Assembly (NCBI GenBank): GCA_038373885.1 | Contig: JAWZYV010006201.1 | Coordinates: forward strand, 186,001 to 250,000 | DNA: 64,000 bases | From: Cheiracanthium punctorium | Taxonomy: Eukaryota > Arthropoda > Arachnida > Araneae > Cheiracanthiidae | Direction: 5' to 3' | Shown: positions 54,063 through 64,000 of the stretch, one piece after another | How the letters are laid out: each line of letters begins with the position of its first letter | Position numbering within the stretch: position 1 is the first letter of the stretch | Notes under the pieces: model-generated | Told to the model about the DNA's origin: nothing | The model's input: the letters and a program-made list of their open reading frames with translations, nothing else | Database searches by the model: none | Made by a program: the position numbers and the translations under genes

Positions 54063-57000
54063 CTTCATACTTGGAACCGACATATAAAATCTTGGTGATT
54101 TCGTATGTGAGAGAGAGGGTAAAAGCACACTCAAGTGTGTAAATAAAATCTGGAAAATTTTCAGATTTTTAAAATTTTAAAATACCACTAATATTCAAAA
54201 AGTTAGCTCCACTTCCCTTTCACCAACTGTGCCTGTTTTTGTTTTTTTTAAAGGGGAGAGGTTTAAACAAGAAAATACAGACAAAATAAATATTCATGGT
54301 TTGAATCATTACAATAATATTATTATTGTCTAAATAGGGTTGAGTTTGGGGTTTTCTTATTCCATATTTTCAGTTTTTAAATTACTGGCTAATAACACGA
54401 AAGGAAGGGAAAAATAAAATAATCCTCTTCGTCTTGATACAGAAAAAACTAGTCAATACTAAACTATCTATTACTAACTTTTCAAAAATTTACGTTTATA
54501 TTAATAAAAAATAAATCACAACCACAATAAACACTACATTAATTAAAAAAAGGTAGGTAAGATAGGCAGCATTAATAACTAAAGCAATTTAATGAACACA
54601 AAATTTCAATAAAAACGAAATAAAGAGCCTTTCTTCTATTAGTTTTTTTTTTTTTTTCTTTTGCACCCTCTACTCGGTGGCGTAGTGAGGACGTGATTAG
54701 GGGTCTGAACCCCCCCACCCAGAATTAAAGAATAATTATGGGTGTGGGGGGTCTGTTAAGAATTTTTTTTCTGGAAGTTCCATAAATCATAACTGTGCAT
54801 TACTTTACTCAAATATGTCCAATTCATTTTTTGTTAATTAATTTTATAAAGTGTTTCATAAAATTCGTGTAACTGAACTTGTTTTGTAGCTTTAAGATTT
54901 TAGGGACAAAAAATATTAAAATGACTAACTTTTAAATACAGTAAAACCTGTCTAATGTGACTACCTTCAGGATTAACAAAACTAGTCACCTTACAACGAT
55001 GGCAATTGTAAAGTGAAAATTACAAAAGTGGTCACTTTATTAAGTTTCAGTTTCACTGTAATTTTATTTTATCACATCATTGAAATATATCTATAAATAT
55101 TTAATAACAGCCTCAGGCATATATAATCAAGAAAAAAAGGGGGAAGGGGACAAAATAAAAAGCTTGACTAAGATATTAAAGTACTTTTCTAAAATACCGC
55201 CTCATATAACCTAATCTATAAGAGCTGTTTAGTTTGCCACAGTAAAAGAACTATAAATGCTACATGTTTATCTTATTTCAGAGCATTCTTCTATAAACTT
55301 TATCAGCTATCTACTTCTATAAGCTATATCTTTGGCACTTACCTAGACCATTCATTAGATCTGGACCAAATTTGATTAAATGGAATGAGAGAATGCTTTG
55401 CAGGTGGGGGGGGTAGCCATACATTTTTTAAAAAAGTTTTAGCCATTTTTCAAATACATTCTGTTCTCACAAACTGAAATTTCACCCAGAAACTATATTT
55501 TTTTAAACTTCAAAGGATAGGGTATGTCTTATATGGCAATTTTAAGTCCTTTTTTAAAAAAAGTGTCACCAGAAAAGGAGGATTTGGTTATTCTAAACTT
55601 AGTAGCACACTATATCTTAACAGGTTATTTTAAAAACTTTATAATCTTATGCACTGAGTATTTTGCTTGTTACTTAAGAAATAAATATACACTTGTTCAT
55701 TATTTTTTCTTTTAAAATACCCTTTATATTTTCTCTTTTTTTGTTATTAACTACAGAATGAATGTCCTACTTCATAGTTTACTATGATTATGTATTTGCC
55801 TCTTCCCATCCTCCTTTCATTGTAAACCAATAGGCATTTCCTCTTTTTTTTTTTTTTTTTAACTGACTAGGGGCCCAGAGGTTCCAGGAAAACTGTTAGC
55901 CATATATATTACATAATCCTTTGCAGATTGATGTATTTAGCACAAATTATATCTCGCCGCTCTGGCAAATATTCAAAGTGTACTATAACTGCTATAATGG
56001 CACAGTTAATGTCGCCAAATACTTCTACTGGTAGAAAATACTCTGGAACAAACCGGCTGTAAAATAATCTGCATTTTAATTATTTTTCATTTTCAAGATA
56101 TTGGGTTCTAACATTTTTGAATTCGCGGTTTAGATTCCCCTGCTTGGAAAGATACCTTTTTACCAGATCGTACCTAATGCCAAGATGGCGCTTTTAAAAT
56201 CGGTTACAATTAGTTATTCTGTTTTGGAAAAACGAATAATCGCTCATTCTAAACTCCTTTTGTCTAAGCGAACTTACTATTTGAAAATCATCAACTTTGT
56301 GTAACACACTTTGAGTTATTTATTTCATTTACTTTTTAATTTGACGTAAAATGGGTGTAATTCTATTTCATATTTGTCAATTTCACATGCGATCCTACAT
56401 ACTTCGAATTGCTTTGTTGCAAAGGAATGAATGATTTTATGCCAAATCTGGCAACCATTATGTTTTATTTTTTCAGTTTTTATTAATATCTTCTAAAATA
56501 ATTCAATTTTCGAAATTTTAGTCAGCTTATCAGGTTCCTCGGAATTTTGCAAATCCGTGGACATGTTTCTCGAAATTCAAATACCCACGGTTTAGGAGAA
56601 AAAATAGCCACACAAGCTATTGACAGTGGCAGCAGCGGCTGTTACTTTTTTTTTAGAATAGAGAAAAATTGGAAATCTACTTCATTATATATTTAATAAA
56701 GTTATATAGATACCACAAATTTACAATAAACTATGCCACATGAAATAGTACACATCCTGTCCTATCAGAAATATATATACATATATATATATAAATTAGT
56801 ATTAATCTGACTACCATTAAAAAGAACTTTGGGATGAGTTTTTAAACTGTACTCTGATTCAATGAAAATCTTTAAAAACTACCGTAATGCAAATCTGGAC
56901 TATAATGCATGTTTTAAATATTATTTAAACTTTATAATTAACTAGAAAAAGAATCAACAGAATTTCATCACTAATCTTAATCATGAAAATTTAAATAAAT

Positions 57001-57238
57001 ATTTTAACATAAAATTGAACAATTATCTTATAGTGATATGAACAATTTAAATACTTTTCAGAAGTAATTTGATTTCTAATTTATAGCACATTTTTATTAA
57101 GAATGCCCAAAATTTAAAGTAATTTTCAATAAGAAAATTAATTTGCATCGATGCAAGATGTTCCTGTTTGTCGATTTTTAGTCTAACATTTTTAACTAGA
57201 ATAAAAATACAAGGTTATATGCACACACAATTAAAATC

Positions 57239-57244
57239 TTTATT
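57239..57244 (-). promoter_or_regulatory. Poly(A) signal of UBL5
   Basis: AATAAA on the minus strand about 100 bases after the UBL5 stop, followed by a TG-rich stretch (TTGTGTGTGC) as expected of a cleavage-site downstream element. A second AATAAA overlaps the stop codon itself and is probably too close to be the main signal. Confidence 0.75.
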
Positions 57245-57342
57245 CAGAAATAAGCTTCCATGTTTTCTTTAAAAAAGTAAAAAGAAAAAGTAATACACAA
57301 ATAACAAAACATTGAAGATTTGTACAAGTAATTCACAAAATT

Positions 57343-57386
57343 TTATTGGTAATACAGCTCCAAGTTCATGCCATCATGTATTTCAT
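57343..57386 (-). CDS. UBL5: UBL5 terminal coding exon
   Basis: Acceptor AAATTTAG before 57386. It completes tyrosine, then encodes [13 protein letters not shown] and the TAA stop at 57345-57343. The 3' untranslated region continues to about 57230. Confidence 0.95.
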
Positions 57387-60213
57387 CTAAATTTAAGCTA
57401 AGGAATCATCCAAAACACAGAAAAATACCATAGCAAATTATGGTTGTACAAAATTATACAACAGATTTTTTTTTATAGTATTAGAAATATGAACAATTTT
57501 ATACATTACAAATATTTACATTACAAAAATTAAAGGTCATTTAGATGTAAATGTTTCTATTAGTGAGTACATACTCACGACTATTACTGAAAACTTTAGG
57601 TTGCCACACTGAAATAGTATTTCATTGACAAAAAAAGAAAACTCATTAAAATCACTTTCAATGTACAAACTGAACTTAAATATGCAATATTTTCTGACCA
57701 ATAGAAATTGTGCAATTATGACTGCGCTAATGGAAAGGCAAACAGCTCACAACAGTTATATAAATTAAACGAAAAGTATTTTAATATAAATATTTAAAGG
57801 CAAAATTGCATTAGCAAATAACAGAAAAATATTTTTTAAAGTGTACTTTTATGAGACATTATGTCAATTTCGGATAAAAATGTATGTAACATAGTAATGA
57901 TTTTTGGCAGACAGTAACTGGCATGCTGCCAGTCAAAGTTTTCTGAAGGAGAATCTTGTTATCAATTCCCAACTCAACGTTGTCATGGTGTAATGTGATG
58001 TATCGTGTATGTAAAATGTTTTAAGAAAATAAATTTTGTTTGTGATAATTATGACTGGTTATTTTTGCTTCATGATAATATATGGATAAATGAAGCCTGT
58101 CTAAGAAGTATTTGACATTTGGACAGAAAAATATATGTATTGAGAACCTGAACTTTTCTTCCAAACAAGGATGGCTCGGGACTTAATTCTCTGAGGGGTT
58201 CATTGAACTTTTTAGATAGGTCTATAACTTGTTCAAATGTGAATTGAACATGTGGAATCCTGTATGATAATCTAAAATTGTAAAACAAAATTTCTGAGGG
58301 GGGGGACCAAGTAAACTTCTTGGAACTCGACATACTTAGAGTACCAAATCTTTACACTGTTGAAAACACTTTTGGAAGTTTCTTTTTTTAAATGGTGCTT
58401 ATCTGAACCTTTTCATTCTGCATTATTCCTTCTCTACTATTAAAATGGAAACAACCACAAGTCCAAAAGGAACCATGCTTAGAGAGTAGGAAGGCTAAAG
58501 AAAGACCAAAACTCCATATTTTTGCAAGACAGTCTAGTTGAATCCAACCCAACTACTCTCCAGACAGAGTATAAAACTGGCTTACATTAAAAAATAACAT
58601 ACTTTGGAGGTTGGGAGAGGGTGCAAGAGGTTGGATGAACAATATGCAAAATTCGCCTTGAATATAAACCTGTCAATGCAAAATAACAATGCTTATTATG
58701 ATCTTAAAAGTGTGTTAGAAATTTGTAGTTTTAATATAAATTTCAACAATAACAAAATACAAGAAACATCCAAAAAGCATGCACTGTAAAGCAGAAAACA
58801 TAACAATGAAACTTCAAAAAATTTATTATCGACAAAAATAAGAAAATTTTGTCAAATGTTAAATTACTAGTTTCCAGAGATTTCCCCCTCCTCCTCCAAT
58901 AGAAAAAATAACTGGCGTTCCAGAGTACACCAGGAAGGGATGATCAACTTTTTATGTACATAAAACCTACTTTTTGACTTAAAGAGCTGCGATCAACTTT
59001 GACAAAAGGTGTGAAAATTGAAACAATGCATTTCAGTATGAGATGCACTCTCATGTGCCATTGAGCAGATTAAAATAAGTTGTCTGTCAATTTCTTTGTT
59101 TGCTTGCTGTTCTGAGATTATGCGATGGCAGAGACTAATACCATTCCAGAAAGAAGGCTTTTAGAAATGTTGAGTTAGTGTGTACATTTAATCCAATTTG
59201 AAGGAGATTATATGAAAGTACCCTAATGTATTTTTCCCAGGCAAAAGTTGGATACTTATAAAACAGGCCTCATATGCACATTTATAGTGAAAAGATAAAA
59301 ACCCATTAAGAGAAACAGATTAGTAAAATGAACTTGCAGTAAATAGGGAAAATGATTTATGTTTGAAAAGAAATTTTACCTTCTTTTTAGCTAATGATGT
59401 ATGTATTGACAAAAATGAAAGTGTGTTTGAAATTTTTTTAAAAACTTGTTTATATGCATACACACAAAAAAAAAAAATAAAAAAAAAACCCTAAACAAAG
59501 GCAAGTTTAAAATGCAGTATTATTTCACATTAAATTATTAACAAACCCAAATCAACAATTTAACCTTTTTTGTATTCTTTACAGTTTTTGTTAGATACCT
59601 GAAATGAAAAATGCTTTAAAGTCTTCTTTCTTTCATTTATTTTCTTTAGTTTATTCATTATATGGATCATTTTCCTAATAAACATCCATCAAAGAAGCTA
59701 CAGGATTCAAAAATTACTTTCTATGCTTTAGTATTTTGTAAAATATAAAATACATGAATCGTGAAATGAAAATAAGTTGACAAATGCTTCTATATTTTTG
59801 TGAGCAACAACGGACAGGCTAAAACTAGATATGAATATTACATCCCATTGGGGTTTAAATAGTTAAATTTTTTTAAATATAATTTTGCAGCTTGAGTACA
59901 TAACATTGGTTTTGACATTTGTGGATTGGGCAGTATGTTTTGCTGCGGGTGATCAAGTAATACAATTGATATTTTATGCTTAATAATTGTAGAAAATTAT
60001 GAAAGGATACAGTCCTCTAGGGTAATATTATCCTTGAAGATTGTATACCTAGAAAAGGTAGCAAATTAATGAAAGTAATAATTTAAACTTGTATAATATG
60101 CATAAAACTGAAACAGAAATAATACAAACCATTTTTTCAAAACTATTTTATCCCATCTTGTACCAGTTTGAGCAGATATTAATTTTTTCAAGTCACCAAT
60201 TGTATCATCAGGG
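57343..60213 (-). CDS. UBL5: Ubiquitin-like protein 5 (UBL5/Hub1), last three coding exons
   Basis: UBL5 is a 73-residue ubiquitin fold that is not conjugated through a di-glycine; it binds spliceosomal partners such as the Snu66/SART1 HIND motif (family knowledge). Three exons (60213-60130, 60048-60011, 57386-57343) join in phase through GT-AG introns and give 55 residues: [12 protein letters not shown], then [33 protein letters not shown] and MNLELYYQ, followed by TAA. The double tyrosine before the final residue, instead of di-glycine, is the UBL5 hallmark. The first 19 or so residues need another exon; I searched 60214-64000 and did not find it, so the gene is 5'-incomplete here. It lies upstream of DDX52 on the same strand, about 5.5 kb apart. 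The match is close to identity with animal UBL5, and no stop or frameshift is seen. Confidence 0.96.
57387..60010. other. UBL5 last intron
   Basis: AT-rich intron. An 87-codon minus frame at 58070-58333 looks attractive but has no conserved features and lies inside the intron. No element ends found. Confidence 0.65.
60011..60048 (-). CDS. UBL5: UBL5 internal microexon, 38 bases
   Basis: Acceptor TTTTCTAG, donor GTATCC. It completes tryptophan and encodes [12 protein letters not shown], leaving one base of a tyrosine codon. Without the donor the frame would stop five codons later, so the splice is needed. Confidence 0.93.
60130..60213 (-). CDS. UBL5: UBL5 internal exon
   Basis: Acceptor TACTTATAG, donor GTTTGT. 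The first base completes an asparagine-type codon begun in the missing exon; 27 codons follow, ending in VLKK and two bases of tryptophan. It holds the paired aspartates that contact HIND peptides in the family. Confidence 0.95.
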
Positions 60214-61121
60214 CTATAAGTAAAAGGGGGGAAGTTCATTTTTTATAAATTTGACACATAAATAAATGTTTAAGCATCTGACAAAAACACCTCACAACAT
60301 TTCCAACAAGATTAAGAAAACATAACTTCAGGTCCCAGTAAACTGTCTTTAATAGCTACATAATACAAACATTTTCGCAATTCCTTATAACTAAGCCTAT
60401 TCTACAACTGAGTTCAACAAGGAGACATTTGTGTAAAACGCAAGAGGCTGAAGTTAAAGGTAAAGCCTCCTTTATAATGTAATCCCAATCAGGGGCGGCC
60501 CTAGGGCCGGACAAACCGGACCCCTGTCCGGGGCGGCATTTTGGCTCGAATTTGAAAAATACATTTTGTATTAGCAGAAGAATTGTTAAAAAATATTCCG
60601 AATATCATTCTATATAACTTTACCAGCTGATGTACCCATCCGTCATTAATGGGTTTTTACTAACCGCGCTTAATATCCGTTTGTATTGTAGGAGTACAAA
60701 AAAAAATGGAATTAGCATACTGGCAGAAATATAGAAAGCAAAGTTATAACCCTTGCGTATTGTTCAAAGATTACAGATTAGAGAAAATATTTTACATTCA
60801 AAATTAACGTTTTCTTTTAGTGAATGAGCTTCAATGAATATTAAACCGAAAAGAGAATATCTGGAAAATGCTTTGTAATAGCAAGTATCCTATATTTAAC
60901 ACTGCAACGTCTGATTGAATTATATTTTGAAGATTTTACTGGATGCGCGAAAAACTTTAAATCAAAGTTTACGTCATACTTCGAAAATAATTCAAATTTG
61001 TAGAAAATTAAAAACCTGTAATTTTAATTTACTAACCGCCTACTATTTAACAAAATTTCATTTCATTCCTTTTTGTCTTTTAGTTGTTTTCACGAAGTGG
61101 TCAAACAAAATTTTCTCAATA

Positions 61122-61154
61122 ATATATATATGTATATATATATATATATATATA

Positions 61155-61204
<50 letters not shown>
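61122..61204. repeat. (TA)n microsatellite
   Basis: About 80 bp of TA repeats with TGTA and TAGTA interruptions, inside the hAT-like element. Confidence 0.95.
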
Positions 61205-61207
<3 letters not shown>

Positions 61208-61905
61208 TCAAAATTAAAAAAATAATAATAATTTTAAAAAAGGAATCGACGTAATTTGTTTACGTCGAACAGCCACCTATTGCATCATCTCCAGACGCCT
61301 TAAAGTGACGCCCTCCCCCTCTCTCCCCGCCCCCTAAAAAAGAAAAGAAAAAATACAATGCACCTTTTACAAATCCTTTCAATTTATTCAAATCTTTTAA
61401 AAATGTCTATGATGCTTTGTTACCCGCATGACCTAATTTCATTCTGTTCTCTTAATCCGTTTTTGATGGATGCCAGAACAAACTTTTAAAGCGATTTTTA
61501 TAAAATCTCAAAGTCTATGAATTATTTAAAACAATTTTGGCATCTATTGTTTCAATTAACTTACCATTCAATATAATTCCAAATTTCATTCTATTCCACT
61601 GAGTCATTTTTTCACAAAGGGCGAACATACATTTACGCACAGTTTTCAAACAACAGTTTTAAATCTCAAAGCTTTTAAACGAATTAGAAATATTTTAGCA
61701 CCTGCAGTTTAAATTAAGTTGCCACTTTTGGTGTTGCAATAAATTCCATTTCATTCGCTTCAGTTGTTTATATGTGATGTGCTAACAAATATTTACACAT
61801 TTTGCATAGATTTTTCACAACGTTTCCAGTTGAGATTCAAATTACAATTTGTTAATGAAATTCAACAAGCCAAATACTATCCCATATTTCTAGATTGCAT
61901 TCCTG

Positions 61906-62220
61906 ATGCTAACAAAAAAAATCACATTTTTAGTAAGGTATAAAGGTATTGACAAATCTAATTCAAGTGAGGCTACCGTTAAAATTGATGAAAGAATTTT
62001 AAGTTTTTGTTCCAGTGATTTGGTTTCAGGATTATTTAACTCTCTCAAACAGTTCATGTTCCTATGCTCTATTATTATTTGGTACAAAATCTTCAGTTGC
62101 GTGAATCTATTAAGAAAGCTATTGCAGTCAAAAGACAACGATTTACCACCTGCTCTAGAACTCTTAAGAAACTGTAAAGATTTTTTGAAAGGATCTTCGA
62201 TTGGATGTGATTTAAAATGA
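61906..62220 (+). pseudogene. hAT transposase middle region, remnant
   Basis: The frame has IIIWYKIFSCVNLLRKLLQS then KDNDLPPALELLRNCKDFL, resembling the helical region of hAT transposases between the catalytic parts. It stops soon after; upstream coding is lost. Same element and orientation as 62599-62865. Confidence 0.6.
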
Positions 62221-62598
62221 AATGTTCTGTTATGCAAGAGAACTGACCGACGGGATACTGTTCTGGCTAACACTGAATTTACTCAGCCACGTAGCTTATT
62301 GATTTTGATTGCGAAGCACGAGATGATCTGGTGAAAGATCCTAAATTAAAATTCAAGATAGTTTTATTTTTTTACAGTAAACAAAGCGATTAATATCTTA
62401 GAATGCAGATTTAATTTAATAAGTACTCAATGCAATTATTTTAAATTTTTGCAGGGCAAATATGAGTTAAAAGATACTCAGTGCTAATTAAACATTGTAA
62501 CACAGTGTAATAGTGTTAACACTGTTTATAGAGTAAACAATTGGAGTTAATGCTGACCGATGGGGAATCGGAGAATAAAAATGCGCTTGATCTAGTAA

Positions 62599-62865
62599 AT
62601 GAAAGTGTCAGTTATGGCCTTATTAGGCAAAAAGAAAAGCCCAATTGTAATTTTAAAGCTAATTTCAACTCTAGATTTTACACCACATCTTGCTATTGCT
62701 TCGAGAATTTCGTTTTCTTTGCCGATAATTGTGGCAAGAGCAGAGAAGAGTTTCTCAAAATTAAAGTTAACTAAAAATTTCTTATGCTCCATAACTCTTC
62801 CAGATAGGTTAAATAATTTAACTACATTGGCTATCGAACATGAATTAGTTGAAAAATTGATTTAA
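62599..62865 (+). pseudogene. hAT transposase C-terminal dimerisation region
   Basis: Reads LPIIVARAEKSFSKLKLTKN, then DRLNNLTTLAIEHELVEKL and a stop. A-x-A/S-E-x-S-F-S-K-L-K with the following LA.L.IE is the hAT C-terminal dimerisation signature. The frame is open for 88 codons, but the link to the earlier remnant is broken, so no full transposase is encoded. Confidence 0.75.
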
Positions 62866-63329
62866 GAGAAAAAGTCAGGAATTTTGCGGAATTAAAAGTA
62901 AAAAAAAAAAAAAAAAATCTTGATTTTTCTCTCTTTCTTTTGGTTTTTAGCTTAATGTGTGGTATTTAATAAATATGGTTTTTCTTATGCAGTGTTATGT
63001 TTAAAGAGCCATTCGAGTTTTATAGGCATGGAAACAGTATCTGTGAACAATATTTCTTTTAGTAGTAATTTTACTGTGTTAGGGGGGGGGGCGGCATTTT
63101 ATATTTTTGTCCGGGGCGGCAAAACTGTTAGGGCCGGCCCTGTCCCAATGGATCCCCCCCCCCCCCCAGACAAATCTTTGCAGCCAAATTTAGAATTTTA
63201 ACCAGAGTGAGAGATTCCTAACTGTCTTTGATCCACTGGAGAGTGGTGAGACTATGAATTTTAATCCAGTGGCGGATTAGTGCAAGTTTGTCGGGGGAGG
63301 GGGGGGGGCAGTTAGAAGATTGACATATA

Positions 63330-64000
63330 CAGTAGAGAGCCAGAAATCCGCACAACTTGGGACCAAGGCTTGTGAGGATTTTAGGATTTTGCAGATTTCA
63401 GGCCATAAAAGATAAATCATTATATTTCTGATTTAAGAAAAGGAGAATACAATTACGATGAAATAAAAACATAGTCAAATGTATTTCACTTATATTTTCA
63501 CTTTAAATACAAAAGCATAGGAGAAAAGGGAAATTACATGAAGACTAGCAAAGTAAATGGTTTCAAAATTTCCTTTCTCTAATTCTGAAAACATGTTCTA
63601 TGGTGATTTGTTTTTAAATATTTTTTTCTACTTTCAGTTTTTTTCTTCTATTCATTTAATTTTGCAAATTGTATAACTGTTTAAAAATGCAGTTTAAACA
63701 ATGACTCTTTAAACTGCATTTTTTCATCAGAATATTTAAACAGAATTATCATTAATTCTTGTTTTGTTACAGAACTTAGCTGTTGTAAAAATTTAAGGTA
63801 TTCTTCTCTTAACTTTAAACTTTTATCAAATGGATTTTTTTATTATTATTATTACCCAAGTTTTTATCATCATCATCATCAGAATCATATTTATCTGGAT
63901 TCAAGAAACTTTTCAACAATTTCATCATTGGCAGAATACTGCAAATTTCATTATTTACATCAGAGAAGGTGTGCGGATTTCGGACGTTTGCGGATTTCTG
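63330..64000. mobile_element. Tigger-like element cut by the window edge
   Basis: CAGTAGAGAGCCAGAAATCC at 63330 follows TA. The subterminal GCACAACTTGGGACCAAG resembles the end of the element at 40235-41026. GTGCGGATTTCGG and GCGGATTTCTG near 63970-64000 look like the approach to the right end, which would lie just past the window. Confidence 0.55.

Larger units (their letters stand above)
52697..57238. other. Intergenic spacer between DDX52 and UBL5
   Basis: About 4.5 kb of AT-rich DNA. Apart from the short tandem repeat at 53398, a SINE near 53950 and a single CAGTAAAACCTGTCTAATG transposon end at 54939 without a visible partner, I see no gene on either strand. Open frames at 53879-54061 and 55524-55715 lack any recognisable domain. 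Confidence 0.55.
60490..63142 (+). mobile_element. hAT-like transposon with decayed transposase
   Basis: CAGGGGCGGCCCTAGGGCC at 60490 and GGGCCGGCCCTG ending at 63142, with CCGGGGCGGCA inside both ends. TCCCAAT flanks both sides (60483-60489, 63143-63149). The right half holds broken transposase frames in the plus orientation. A long TA microsatellite lies within. It is upstream of the UBL5 internal exon, hence inside the gene if the first exon is beyond 64000. Confidence 0.8.

Noticed and set aside
58070..58333. 87-codon minus-strand frame beginning [12 protein letters not shown], first taken as a terminal exon of a new gene
   Set aside because: It lies inside the UBL5 intron between two well-supported exons, has no recognised domain, and no matching upstream exons were found.
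60915..61217. 100-codon plus frame ending in repeated YIYI
   Set aside because: Its C-terminal part is translation of the TA microsatellite; the rest is hAT-element interior without homology I can see.
62592..62792. 66-codon minus frame opposite the hAT C-terminus
   Set aside because: Antisense of the recognised plus-strand transposase remnant.
1..64000. CRISPR arrays, operons, prophage or plasmid features
   Set aside because: No regularly spaced repeat arrays with unique spacers and no bacterial gene organisation; the introns and splice sites show animal nuclear DNA.

Overview
The window looks like nuclear DNA of an invertebrate animal, most likely an arthropod (chelicerate is only a guess). 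It is AT-rich, has large introns with GT-AG boundaries, and is crowded with DNA transposons, MITEs, tRNA-derived SINEs and Penelope-like retroelements. Nothing in it is prokaryotic.

Two conserved host genes are present, both on the minus strand, head to tail. (1) Ten exons between 51845 and 1383 assemble in phase into the first 464 residues of a DEAD-box RNA helicase of the DDX52/Rok1 family, a factor of small ribosomal subunit assembly. The C-terminal exons lie off the left edge. (2) Three small exons between 60213 and 57343 encode residues from about 19 to the C-terminus of ubiquitin-like protein 5 (UBL5/Hub1, a spliceosome cofactor). The start exon was not found and probably lies past 64000. 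The exons of both genes were recovered by joining in-phase splice sites; several are far too short to appear as ATG-started open frames.

Layout, left to right. 1-1382: intron after the last visible DDX52 exon, holding a 1.0 kb MULE-like element with a 9-bp target duplication. 1651-9809: intron with a 2.8 kb Penelope-like element (PLE) inserted in an older Tigger/pogo fragment, a TTAA-flanked MITE in a triplicated segment, and a hAT-like element. 9901-23752: DDX52 exons separated by hAT-like, long-TIR and pogo-like elements, some nested. 23922-35794: exons alternating with pogo-like copies, nested hAT-like MITEs, and a 5'-truncated second PLE keeping an intact GIY-YIG frame. 35923-51758: the two largest introns, with two of three copies of a TTAA-flanked palindromic MITE family, a Tigger remnant, a textbook hAT MITE, a probable solo LTR, SINEs and a 75-bp tandem array. 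51846-57238: the spacer between the genes, with the third palindromic MITE. 57239-64000: UBL5, whose upstream intron carries a hAT-like element with transposase remnants, and a terminal-repeat element cut by the window edge.

The genes work in different steps of RNA biology (ribosome assembly and splicing); their adjacency alone does not show co-regulation. No gene system could be called undescribed with confidence. The most unusual structures are the two PLEs with hammerhead-like motifs overlapping the end of the coding frame, the palindromic TTAA MITE family, and several nested insertions whose older host element has an uninterrupted copy elsewhere in the window.
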